Below are positions 1 through 8,800 of a stretch of 19,458 nucleotides of DNA, in pieces (position 1 is the stretch's first letter; each line of letters begins with the position of its first letter). The stretch spans positions 1-19,458 of the forward strand of contig DASRJH010000253.1 of NCBI GenBank assembly GCA_035649575.1, written 5' to 3'. The position numbers and the translations under genes are program-made. The notes under the pieces were generated by a model. It did no database searches. It was given only the letters and a program-made list of their open reading frames with translations, and was not told the DNA's origin. This DNA is from DASVAL01 sp035649575. Lineage in GTDB: Bacteria; Planctomycetota; UBA1135; UBA2386.

Positions 1-2
1 TG

Positions 3-851
3 TTCCTCGCCCAGAACGAAGAGACGGGAAACAAGGTCGCCCTGAAGGTCGGCGGCGCCGCAGGTGGCGGCCGCCAGGTCACGCGCCTGCTGGAAGTCAC
101 GTCGCGGCGCACGCCGGAAGGCATCAGCCCCGACGAACTGCCGGCCGAAGGCGTCTTCTTCGAGCCGCGCGGAGTCCGCATCGATCTGTTCGACGAGCAG
201 GAAGTGCAGACCATGCTTCGCGCCGAGGGCGACCTGCTCGCGAACTGCCACCACGAGAACATGGTGTCCGTGCAGGATCGGCTCATCATCGACGGCAATC
301 CCGTGCTCGTGCTCGAGTACGTTCGCGGCAAGACGCTGCGCGAGAAGATCCGCAGCCTCGAAGGCATCCACCTCAACTGGTTCCTCGCGATCGCGCGCGC
401 GCTGCTGGCGACGAAGGAGGCGGGCACGCTCGACTACCACGGCGACCTCAAGCCCGAGAACATCATCGTCAAACCGAGCGGCAAGGTGGTCATCCTCGAC
501 CCGGCCATGCGGCTCGCCGACCGGGCCGTCGTGACCACGACCCCGCACTACAACCCGCTGCTGCTGCGGGACAGCAAGGCCGACGTGATGGCGATCGGCA
601 TCATGATCTACGAGATCCTGACCGGCACGCTGCCGTTCGACGAGGTGCCGTGGGAGTTCGCGGGGCGCCAGAGCGGCGGCGAGACGCAGCGGCTGTCGCT
701 GAGCTACTTCTTCAGCTACAGCCCGCCGCACGTGCTGAACCCGAAGACGCCCAAGGAACTCGAGCGCATCATCTACCGGTGCATCACCGTGTCCGGATAC
801 GGGCTCGAAGAGCTCAAGACCGACCTCGAGACCTTCATCAGCAAGGCGTGA
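3..851 (+). CDS. Ser/Thr protein kinase-like protein, 5' truncated
   Basis: The frame is open from the window edge and ends at TGA 849-851, giving 282 residues; the start lies upstream. It reads as a protein kinase domain. The ATP-binding lysine is in VALKV (residue 15), a probable alpha-C glutamate is in LRAEGDLL (75), the catalytic loop is HGDLKPEN (146-153, with D148, K150 and N153), and the metal-binding Asp sits in ILDPAM (D166). The helix-F Asp is in SKADVMAIG, followed by the MIYEILTGTLPF segment. Two motifs depart from consensus: HGD replaces HRD, and DPA replaces DFG. About 55 residues separate the lysine and the alpha-C glutamate, much more than usual, including a Gly-rich stretch. 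Nothing follows the kinase lobe: the protein ends about 70 residues after helix F with no membrane segment. Phosphorylation of Ser/Thr in the cytoplasm is expected from the family; substrates are unknown. The altered loops could also mean a weak kinase or pseudokinase. Confidence 0.85.
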   Translation, partial: FLAQNEETGNKVALKVGGAAGGGRQVTRLLEVTSRRTPEGISPDELPAEGVFFEPRGVRIDLFDEQEVQTMLRAEGDLLANCHHENMVSVQDRLIIDGNPVLVLEYVRGKTLREKIRSLEGIHLNWFLAIARALLATKEAGTLDYHGDLKPENIIVKPSGKVVILDPAMRLADRAVVTTTPHYNPLLLRDSKADVMAIGIMIYEILTGTLPFDEVPWEFAGRQSGGETQRLSLSYFFSYSPPHVLNPKTPKELERIIYRCITVSGYGLEELKTDLETFISKA

Positions 852-857
852 GCAGGC

Positions 858-980
858 GGCCCGCCCCGGGCCCAAGAGGGTCTGCGATGGGTCGAAGCGG
901 TTGATCCCGTCCACCTTGCGGCACCGGGCGCGTCCGGTCCGGTGCACCCCGTGACGCCGGTGCCGGGGCGGCAATGCCCC
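858..980. other. GC-rich inverted-repeat cluster after the kinase gene
   Basis: Three short perfect inverted repeats lie in the 245-bp gap after the kinase stop codon. GGCCCG/CGGGCC is at 858-872 with a 3-nt loop. GCACCGG/CCGGTGC is at 921-945 with an 11-nt loop. GGGGC/GCCCC is near 965-980. No T-run follows, so they do not form a textbook intrinsic terminator. The first hairpin, 7 nt after the stop, could end or stabilise the transcript. In DNA this GC-rich, some hairpins arise by chance. Confidence 0.25.
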
Positions 981-1095
981 TGCGTCCCCGCGCGAACCAG
1001 TAGACATCGCCGTAGAGGAATGGAAGATGGGGGTTTCGGCACCAGTCTCAGGGTCTCGACCTGGAACCTGCCGAGGCGCTGCCCTGCCACCCAAG

Positions 1096-2373
1096 ATGAT
1101 CACGATGCGACCGTTGTTGTTCGGCCTGCTGTTGCTGTCCGCCTGCAGCACCCAGTCGGTCATCGACTCGAGCCACCAGTACGCGCTTCGCGGCGATTAC
1201 CGCAATGCCTACTTGGTCCTCGATAACGCGCGTCAGGACCAGCTCAGCAATGGCGGTTCGGTCGATGCCGACCTCGAAGCAGCCCATCACGAGGCCTGGC
1301 TGGCCTGGCTCCTCTTCAAGGCCCGCCTGCACATCTTCGGGGAGAAGGAAGAGGACGCTCTCGCCGACCTCGCGACCTTGCTCGAGGCGGCTCCCGACTA
1401 CCCCGAGGCCAAGGCGCTCGTGGCTCGCGCGAAATACAAGAAGGCGCAGCGTGCGGCCAAGAAGGGCGAGGAGTGCCTGCAGCGAAAGGACCTCGAAAAG
1501 GCCCTCGTCTACTTCGTGCAGAGTGAGCAAACCATGCCGGGGTTCAAGCCGGCGGTCGAAGGGATCCAGGGGGTCCGCGAGGCGCTCGAGCGCCTGTCGA
1601 AGCGCGCGCAGGATCAGTTCCTCGAGGCGGTGCGCAAGCTGCCCGAGTTCCGCTTCGTCGAAGTCCGCTGGCACGCGGGGAGGTCTGTGTTCAACGATCC
1701 ACGGCGCGACGACGCGGTCGAGCTGCGGGAGCAAGCACAGCGTGAGATCGCGCGGAGAGTCTTCGCGGCCGGACGCGAGTGCGAGCAACAGGACAAGTTC
1801 GGCGCCGCGTTGCTCCAGTACCGGTCGGCACAGACTCTCGACCCGGGTCTCGAGGGGATCGCCGACGAGATCGCGAGGATGGAGAGGGAGGTGCAGGCCT
1901 GTAGTCTGGTCGAGAAGGCGCAGAAGGAGATGCGCAAGGGCGCTTTCGACGTCGCGCGCAGGTTGCTCGACGAGGCTTTCGAAATGGCCGTGATGTCGCG
2001 CCCCCAGATCAGCGAGGCCATGATCGAAACGCGGCGCGCGGAGGGGGAATCGCGCTATCAGGCGGCCCGCGACCTCGAGGTGCTCGGCAAGAAGAGCGAG
2101 GCGCTGGCGGGTTACGAGGCGCTGAGCAAGGACTGGCCCGACGGATTCTCGGACGAGAAGGCACGCATCGAAGGTTTGCGATACGACGTCGAGAGTGCGC
2201 AGAAGGAGTGGACCGAGGCCGAGGCGGCCGAAACTGCTGGCGACCTGCCCAAGGCGCTCGAACACTACAAGAACTCGGAGCGGTTCTACGCGGGCATGAA
2301 GGATGGCGCGGCGCGCATCGAGCGCCTGCAGGCGGCCATTCGCGCCGCCGGGGGCACGAGCGGCGGCGATTGA
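1096..2373 (+). CDS. TPR-type lipoprotein, function unknown
   Basis: From ATG 1096 the product is 425 residues; the second ATG at 1105 gives 422. The N-terminus MRPLLFGLLLLSAC is a lipoprotein signal with lipobox LSAC, so the protein should be lipid-anchored through that Cys. The rest is helical and rich in Glu, Lys and Ala, with repeated TPR-like helix pairs (for example around YRNAYLVLDNARQD, RKDLEKALVYFVQSEQ, KSEALAGYEALSKDWP and AGDLPKALEHYKNSE), suggesting a scaffold in the cell envelope. An in-frame ATG at 1027 has a good Shine-Dalgarno-like GAGGAA 6 nt upstream. It would add 23 residues before the lipoprotein signal, an unusually long n-region, so I prefer 1096/1105. A histidine kinase gene follows 42 nt downstream on the same strand. 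No enzymatic motif is seen. Confidence 0.8.
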   Translation: MITMRPLLFGLLLLSACSTQSVIDSSHQYALRGDYRNAYLVLDNARQDQLSNGGSVDADLEAAHHEAWLAWLLFKARLHIFGEKEEDALADLATLLEAAPDYPEAKALVARAKYKKAQRAAKKGEECLQRKDLEKALVYFVQSEQTMPGFKPAVEGIQGVREALERLSKRAQDQFLEAVRKLPEFRFVEVRWHAGRSVFNDPRRDDAVELREQAQREIARRVFAAGRECEQQDKFGAALLQYRSAQTLDPGLEGIADEIARMEREVQACSLVEKAQKEMRKGAFDVARRLLDEAFEMAVMSRPQISEAMIETRRAEGESRYQAARDLEVLGKKSEALAGYEALSKDWPDGFSDEKARIEGLRYDVESAQKEWTEAEAAETAGDLPKALEHYKNSERFYAGMKDGAARIERLQAAIRAAGGTSGGD

Positions 2374-2403
2374 TCGACGCTCCGCGTAGCGGCCCGAGCT
2401 TGG

Positions 2404-2409
2404 CATAAT
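2404..2409 (+). promoter_or_regulatory. -10-like element CATAAT for a leaderless histidine kinase transcript
   Basis: CATAAT matches five of six bases of the TATAAT -10 consensus, in otherwise very GC-rich DNA. It ends 6 nt before the GTG start at 2416, so transcription would begin at or next to the start codon. No Shine-Dalgarno sequence lies between them. I could not find a convincing -35 at normal distance. Confidence 0.45.
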
Positions 2410-2415
2410 CGACGC

Positions 2416-4290
2416 GTGCGCGCGATCTCCCTGGCCAGCCGGTTCCTGGTCACCCTCGTGGTGTCCGCCGTGCTGCCGCTGCTGCTCTACGGCTGGTTCT
2501 CGCTGCGCAGCATGCGCGAGCAGATCGACGAGCAGGTGGTTCGCGTCTTCTTGCCGCAGCTCGCGGCGGACCACGCGCAGAAGATCGAGGCCTATCTCGA
2601 GCGCACCTACCAGGCCTGCGCGATCGTGCGCGAGATCGCGCGACGCGCGCTGCAGACGCGCAGCCCGACCGAACTCGAAGCGTTCGAAGAACAGGTCGAG
2701 CCGGTGCCCGATCTGCTCGACAACTACCTCGACCTCCTGCTGCTCGCCGATGCCGACGGGCGCGTCGTCTACTGGCAGGACGGCCAGTATCTCGATCCGA
2801 GCGCGCACGGCCGGCGCGCTGCCCTGATTCCGGCGAGCGTCGCCGACGAGCCGTGGTTCAAGAAGGCGCAGGCCGAACGCGGCTCGCAGTTCCTGCCGTG
2901 GGGGCGATCACCGTATCTGCATCGCGGCCTCGACTACCGCTCGATGGATCCCTGCAGCCACCATCTCGGCTACGTGCTCGACGTGCCGCGCCCCGATGGG
3001 CCGCCCGGCGTGTTGTTCGCGCTGCTGCGCTGGTCCGAAGTGCAACTCGTGCTCGACCAGGCGCGCGAGGTGCTCGTGTCGCGCGCAGGCCTGCCCTCGG
3101 CCGCGGTGTTCCTGATGGGGAAGAACGGCGTCGTGCAGGCGCACACGGACCGGCGCTGGTACGGGCTGCCGTTGCAGCCGGCATCGCTCGCGGCCGAGGT
3201 GACCGCGGCCCGCGCGGCCGGGCGCTCGGCGTTCGCGCCGGCGGATGGTTCGGCCTGGCGCGTCGGCTTCGCGCCTTGCGGACTCGGCGCTGCACGCGAG
3301 TCCGTGGTCGGCGTGATCGTGCCCGAGTCGGAACTGTTCGCGGCGAGCGATGCGTTCGAGCAGGTGCTGATGGTCGCGATCTTCGTGACGATCGCGGTGC
3401 TCGTGTTCTGGTCGCTGTTCGCCTCGCGCGCGATCGTCGCGCCGGTGCGCGCGCTCGTGGCGGCGACGCGGCGCATCGCGGGCGGCGACCTCGAGATCTC
3501 GGTTCCGGCGCGCGGCGGGCCCGAGCTCGGCGAGCTGGCCGGTTCCTTCAACCAGATGGCGGCCGAGCTCGCAGCGGGACGCAAGCGCCTCGCCGCCGCG
3601 GAACGCGACCAGGCGTGGGCCGAGATGGCCAGACAGGTCGCGCACGAGGTGAAGAACCCGTTGCAGCCGATGCGCATGGCCGCGCAGTTGCTGCAGCGCG
3701 CGCGCACCGAGGGCGACCCGCGTGTCGATCTCGTCGCCGATCGCCTGGCCCACACCGTGCTCGAACAGACGCAGGCACTCGACCGCATCGCGAGCGACTT
3801 CCGCGCGTTTGCCGGCGTCGCGCCGGAAGCCAGGGTCCAGGTGCAGTTCGACGACTGGCTCGAGAGGGTGCGCGAACAATGCGCGGCGCTGTTCCAAGGC
3901 AAAGCTGTCGTCGTGCAGCTCGAGAAGGGAGCTGGAGACGCGCGTGTCGCGATCGACGGCAACGTGCTGGGCCGCGTGTTCGTGAACCTCGTGCAGAACG
4001 CGCACGAAGCCGCGCCCGCCGGCGTGTCGGTGCGGCTGCGGTCGCGAAGCGAACGCGGCCTCGCGCAGGTCGTCGTGGCCGACGACGGTCCCGGTGTGCC
4101 GCAGGCGGCGCGGGGGCGGTTGTTCGAGCCCTACTTCACGACCAAGTCGTCCGGCACGGGGCTCGGCCTCGCGATCTGCCGGCGTCTCGTCGAGGCGCAC
4201 GGCGGCACGATCCGGCTGTTGCGATCGCAACCGGGCGAGACCGCCTTCGAGATCGAGCTGCCGACCGTCGTCAGCGCGACTGCGTCGTGA
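2416..4290 (+). CDS. Membrane sensor histidine kinase (HAMP, HisKA, HATPase)
   Basis: This is a 624-residue transmembrane histidine kinase. A first membrane segment (about 10-28) and a second (about 316-336) bracket a roughly 285-residue extracytoplasmic sensor region of Cache-like length. A HAMP linker follows (about 337-390, ending in GSFNQM). The HisKA H-box is VAHEVKNPLQP, with phospho-acceptor H410. The ATPase domain has the N-box NLVQNAHEAA (N528), the G1 box DDGPG (556-560), FEPYFTTK and the G2 box GTGLGLA (580-586). The HEVKNPLQP form of the H-box resembles NtrY/NtrB-type kinases. The start is GTG at 2416, supported by the hydrophobic N-terminus and the -10-like CATAAT just upstream. 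No response regulator is encoded in the window, so it is an orphan here. Its 3' end overlaps the convergent CAP-protein gene by 20 bp. The ligand cannot be read from sequence. Confidence 0.93.
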   Translation: MRAISLASRFLVTLVVSAVLPLLLYGWFSLRSMREQIDEQVVRVFLPQLAADHAQKIEAYLERTYQACAIVREIARRALQTRSPTELEAFEEQVEPVPDLLDNYLDLLLLADADGRVVYWQDGQYLDPSAHGRRAALIPASVADEPWFKKAQAERGSQFLPWGRSPYLHRGLDYRSMDPCSHHLGYVLDVPRPDGPPGVLFALLRWSEVQLVLDQAREVLVSRAGLPSAAVFLMGKNGVVQAHTDRRWYGLPLQPASLAAEVTAARAAGRSAFAPADGSAWRVGFAPCGLGAARESVVGVIVPESELFAASDAFEQVLMVAIFVTIAVLVFWSLFASRAIVAPVRALVAATRRIAGGDLEISVPARGGPELGELAGSFNQMAAELAAGRKRLAAAERDQAWAEMARQVAHEVKNPLQPMRMAAQLLQRARTEGDPRVDLVADRLAHTVLEQTQALDRIASDFRAFAGVAPEARVQVQFDDWLERVREQCAALFQGKAVVVQLEKGAGDARVAIDGNVLGRVFVNLVQNAHEAAPAGVSVRLRSRSERGLAQVVVADDGPGVPQAARGRLFEPYFTTKSSGTGLGLAICRRLVEAHGGTIRLLRSQPGETAFEIELPTVVSATAS

Positions 4291-5683
4291 ACCGCCACGT
4301 CTTCGTCCACGGCTTGCCGGCGTGCATGCACTTCACGGCGACCTCGATGACGGCGGCCGACGGCAGCGGCGCGCGCGTCATCACCAGGATCGAGCACGCG
4401 TTGTCGGGGAACTCCTTGTTGCTCGGTGCCGCGGGCGACGAGACGAACACCGGCAGCTCGCGTCCGTCGATCGTCACCTTGGCGTCGACGTCGCTCACGT
4501 TCTTGGTCGCGAACGTCACCGTGATCGGGTAGCCCCACATCGTCGCCACCGCCCTCGTGAACTCGGTGTCGCCGATCGGACTCGGCGTCTCGCCCGTGCT
4601 CCACGAGACCGGCACGTCGACCGCGTTGTCGAGCGGCCAGTGCCACGGCTGGCCTTGCCGCGTCACGCCGTCCGACTGCGCGTCGAGCACGGCGACGCCC
4701 TGCATCTGCCCCATGCCGACCCTCTGCAGACCTGGCGACAGCATGCGGATGCGGTGGAAGAAGGTGCCGAGCCAGAGCCGCAGCCCGTCGTCCATCGACT
4801 TCGCCATCGCGAGCTCGGACGCGGCGCCGGCGTTGGCGCCGCGCGGCGACGCCCCCGGCCGCTTCGGGTCCTGGTCGTGCGACAGCACGCCGTTGCTGGC
4901 GCAGTAGAGCGCGTGCTCCTCGCAGGCGCGCGACAGGTCCGCGCGCAGCGTCACGGCCGCGTGCCCGAGCTGCCGGCGCCAGCCGTTCAAGAGCCGCAGG
5001 GATTCTTCGTAGGTCTCGTCGCGCTGGCTCGCGAAGTCGGGCATCGACGTGCTGACGACCAACGAGTAGCCGCGTCCATCGGGCTGCAGCCAGTGCTGCG
5101 CGCCGTCGATGACGAGCGGGTCCGACATCGACCGGAACTTCACGCGCCCCTCGGGGTCGGCCCAGTACTTCTCCTTCGGCGGCTTCACCACATAGCCGTC
5201 GGTCACCTCGCCGAGGACGCCGTCGTGGTCGATGTCGACGAACCAGATCTCGTGGCCGCCGACCGCCGCGAACGCGCCGCAGTGGTTGCAGATCCACAGC
5301 GAATCGCGTGTCTCCCAGATCTCGAAGCGCACCGACTTCTCGCGCTTCTGGCTGTCGACCAGCTTGGCGTTGACGAGGCCGGGAAGGATGAGGCGCGTGA
5401 TGCCGACCTTCGGCTCGGCTTCGATCAGGTATTCGCCCCGGCGCTTGCCCGGCGTCAGCTTGACGCGGAACGGCAGCGCCGGGTTGAGCGCCAGCTCCAT
5501 GCCCTCCAGCTTGCGGCAGTTCTCCTTCAACTTCGGCAGGATGGTCGGGTGCACGAGGCCGTGTTCGAGCTCGTGGATGCCGACGAGCGACTTCGACGAT
5601 TGCGCAGCGCCGGCCCCGGCGAGCAGTGCGACGCCGAGTGCCCACGCGAACGGAGTGCCCGCGTCGCGATTCCGATCCTGCAT
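4271..5683 (-). CDS. Secreted CAP/SCP-domain protein
   Basis: From ATG at 5683 the product is 470 residues. The start is supported by the signal peptide (FAWALGVALLAGAGAAQ, probable cleavage GAA|Q near residue 27) and by a promoter immediately upstream. A central region (about 120-210) contains CNHCG and an EF-hand-like acidic loop DIDHDG (150-155). Residues about 226-335 match the CAP (SCP/PR-1-like) pattern: LLNGWRRQLG, an EEHALYCASNGVLSHD helix with the usual His, then NAGAASE and LWLGTFFHRIRMLSPGLQRVGMG. CAP proteins are secreted, with roles that differ between families (lipid binding or proposed peptidase-like activity). A C-terminal beta-rich domain of about 90 residues (TMWGYPITVTFATKN onwards) follows. 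The gene is divergent from the repeat protein at 5884 and convergent with the histidine kinase. The substrate is unknown. Confidence 0.82.
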   Translation of the reverse strand: MQDRNRDAGTPFAWALGVALLAGAGAAQSSKSLVGIHELEHGLVHPTILPKLKENCRKLEGMELALNPALPFRVKLTPGKRRGEYLIEAEPKVGITRLILPGLVNAKLVDSQKREKSVRFEIWETRDSLWICNHCGAFAAVGGHEIWFVDIDHDGVLGEVTDGYVVKPPKEKYWADPEGRVKFRSMSDPLVIDGAQHWLQPDGRGYSLVVSTSMPDFASQRDETYEESLRLLNGWRRQLGHAAVTLRADLSRACEEHALYCASNGVLSHDQDPKRPGASPRGANAGAASELAMAKSMDDGLRLWLGTFFHRIRMLSPGLQRVGMGQMQGVAVLDAQSDGVTRQGQPWHWPLDNAVDVPVSWSTGETPSPIGDTEFTRAVATMWGYPITVTFATKNVSDVDAKVTIDGRELPVFVSSPAAPSNKEFPDNACSILVMTRAPLPSAAVIEVAVKCMHAGKPWTKTWRFTTQSR

Positions 5684-5688
5684 GGCAA

Positions 5689-5719
5689 AGAATGCTCGCG
5701 CACCCGCCGCAGCTGTCAA
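5689..5719 (-). promoter_or_regulatory. Promoter of the CAP-protein gene (TTGACA, CATTCT)
   Basis: On the minus strand a perfect -35 TTGACA (5714-5719) is followed after 19 bp by CATTCT (5689-5694), which keeps the key second A and last T of the -10 box. Five bases then precede the ATG at 5683. Transcription would start at or within a base or two of the start codon, giving a leaderless message. The 19-bp spacer is longer than the optimal 17. Confidence 0.5.
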
Positions 5720-5883
5720 GCCAAGGAGGTTGACGCGCTGCGCCCGAGCCCCGCCGGGTCGCGCGGCCCATCGCGCCGGCAAGCAGAGTCCCTTTTTTCA
5801 CGCGCCCGGGTTCAATAGCGACAGGGGCCCCGTCCCCGACGGCCACGTGCGGCCAATCCCCCGCAGCCCAACGCGCTACGACC

Positions 5884-8800
5884 ATGCAGACCCGCGCCAA
5901 AGTCACCGCCCTTGTTGGCGCAGTGCTTCTCGTCCTCGCCGCTGTCGTCGTCTACTTCACGCTGAGCGAGGATCGCGCACCGCAGCCAGGCAGCGCGGCC
6001 GACGGCACGGCCGGCGACGGTGCCAGCGCGGTCTCCGGGGAGCTTGCTGCCCCGGCCGCCGCCGTCACCGCCGCTGAGGTAGCGGGCGTCCGCGAGCCGG
6101 TCGCGGGTGGTGCCCCGACTGGTGTGCGCGGTGTCGTGCTCAGTGCCGAGAACGGTCTGCCGCTCGGTGGGATCGAAGTCATCGCCGTGGCGGACGAGCC
6201 GTCGATCGAGCCGATCGTCGCGCGCTTTCGCGGCTTGTTCCAGCAGGGCCTGTTCGTCGAGACGCGCGCGCCGCGGCGCGAGCTCGGCCGCACTGTGAGC
6301 AATCCGGACGGCAGCTTCGAGATCACAGGTCTCGCCGCTGGCCGCGTCTTCCTCGACGGGCGCAGCGACGGCTGGTTCGTGCGCACGCCCGGAACGGCGC
6401 GCCTCGCGGTCGGCCAGATCCAGGAAGGCATCGAGCTCCGCGCTTCCCCGGGCGGCCGCGTGCGCGGCATCGTGCTCGGCGCCGACGGCGGCCCAGCGGC
6501 GGGCGCTCACGTGAGCCTGCGGCCTGGGCCCAACGCGTTCTTCGGCCAGATCACGGAGCGGCAGTATCGCTGGCTCGAGACCGTCAGCGACAAGGATGGC
6601 CGCTTCGATCTGCCCGGCGTGCCGCGCGGCCAGGGCTACACGGTCTCGGCGGTAGCACCGCAAATGGCGCTCGAGGAACTGCATGGCCTCGAGGTGCTGC
6701 CGGGTGCGGTGACCGAGGTCACGCTGCGCGGGCATCAGGGTGCGACGGTCCTCGGGCGCGTCGTCGACGGCAATGGCCAGGCCCTTGCGGCCGCGAACGT
6801 GGCGATGGTCTACCTCGACATCAGCCGCATGCTGTTCTCGGCCGACGGGCGCTCCGAACCGATCGTCAGCGATGCCGAAGGTCGTTTCCGCGTCGAACAC
6901 GTCGCGGCGGGGCGCGTGGCCTTCGTCGCCGCCGCGCCGGATCTCGCGCCGAGCAACGTCGAGGACCTCGCGGTCGTCGATGGCGGCGTCTACGAAGACC
7001 TCGTGCTGCAGCTCGGCGAGGGCGCCACCGTGAGCGGCATGGTCGTGGACGATCAGCAGCAACCCGTGGCCGGCGCAGCGGTCGAGTTGCGCCCGGTCGA
7101 GCGGCCGAACGATCCTCAGTTCATCAAGACGATGCTGAAGATCCGCCGCGTCGAGGCGACCACGGGCGCCGACGGGCGGTTCCTGGCCAAGGGGCTCACC
7201 GGGGAACGGCTTGTCGTGCAGGCGAGCAAGGCCGGCTACACGACCGCGATCAAGTCCGGCATAGCACTCGACGACCAGAAACTCGTGATCGAAATCCGCC
7301 GCGGCGCGATCGTGCGCGGCAAGGTCACGATCGGCGACGAGCCGCTCACGCGCTTCCGCGTCGACACGCGCACGACGGAGATACCGAAGACAGAGGGGAA
7401 ACAATCCGATACCTCGCCGGAAGGGGCGAAGACAGACGGCGACGCCGCTGGCGCCGCCGGCGTCGCGAACGCGCGCGCCGAGCGCAACCGCGGCCGGCGC
7501 GCATCGCGCGACGAGAGCAGCGGGCCGCCGTGGGCCAACCGCCCAGGCATGCGCGAGGGCACGATGCAGTTGCCCGAGGGCCAGACGATGATGAACCGCG
7601 GCATGGACGGGAACTGGCGCGAGATCCAGGCCGCCGACGGCACCTTCGAGCTGCGCGGCATCCCGCCGGGTCGCATCCGCGTGCGCGTGCGCGCCGACGG
7701 CTACCTCGATGGCGCGAGCCAGGAAGTGGACCTGCTGCCGGCCCAGACCAGCGACGTGCTCGTCTTCAAGCTCGAACCGGGCCAGCCGGTCGCCGGACAC
7801 GTGGTCGACGAAACCGGCAAGCCGGTCAGCGATGCGCAGGTCACTGCCTACAAGCAACGCGAGGACAACAATCGCCGCGGCCCGTTCGCGATCAACGTCG
7901 ATCCCGAGGACTTCGACTTCCTCGGCCTCTCGGCCGCGACCAATCAACGGAGCACGATCAGCGACAGCAAGGGTTCGTTCCACATCAACTCGCTCGAGCC
8001 GGGCCGCTACCGCTTCACGGCGCGTCACCCGGACCTCGCGAAGTCGTCGGCGAAGGACGTCGAGGTCAAGGCCGGTGTCCCGACGCCCGACGTCGAGATC
8101 CGGCTCGATGCGGGTGGCGGCATCGAGGGCGCGGTGACCGGGCTCGGCATGCGGCCGCTCGCCGACGCGCTGATGGTCGCGTTCAGCATCCAGGCCGGCA
8201 CGATGCGCAGCAGCACGACGGACAAGGCCGGCTACTACCGCATCGATGGCCTGCCGCCGGGGCAATACATCGTCTTCAAGTCGCGCCTCGACGAACGCGC
8301 CGACAACATCCCGCTCGAGCTCATGAGCAACATGCGGCTCAAGACCGCCACCGTGAAGCAGGGCAAGTTCACGCGGCTCGACCTGCAAGACGTGAACGAG
8401 GACGGTGTGCGCGTCTATGGCATCGTGCGCGAAGGGCCTGCACCCGTGCCGCGCGCGCTGATCACGTTGTTGGGCAGCGACCGCGACGGCGTGCTCGGCA
8501 TGGGCGTGCGCGCGAATGCAGCGGGTATGGACGGCCGCTACGAGCTGGTCGGCATCAAGCCCGGCAGCTACGTGATGCAGGTCAGTCGGTTCCAGGGCCA
8601 GCCCGTGCAGACGACGTTCGAGATCGAGGTGCCCGGCGAGGCGCGCGACTTCGCATACGACGTGCAGCTGCCGACGAGCTCGGTGAGCGGCCGCGTGGTC
8701 GACACGCGCGGCAATCCCGTCGCGGGCCTGCAGGTGACGCTCGGCAGCGATCAGGGTTCGCTCGGCAGCGCCGACGGACTGCTCGGACTCATCGCGCAGA

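Noticed and set aside
1048..2808. Long minus-strand open frame opposite the lipoprotein gene
   Set aside because: It is rich in Arg, His, Leu and Ala and mirrors the codon bias of the + strand gene; no domain or signal is seen. High GC produces such shadows throughout the window.
5722..5735. AAGGAGGTTGACG on the + strand, a perfect Shine-Dalgarno match
   Set aside because: No start codon with a supported reading frame follows at a usable distance, and the gene on that strand starts 150 bp away. Its complement overlaps the -35 area of the minus-strand gene by chance.
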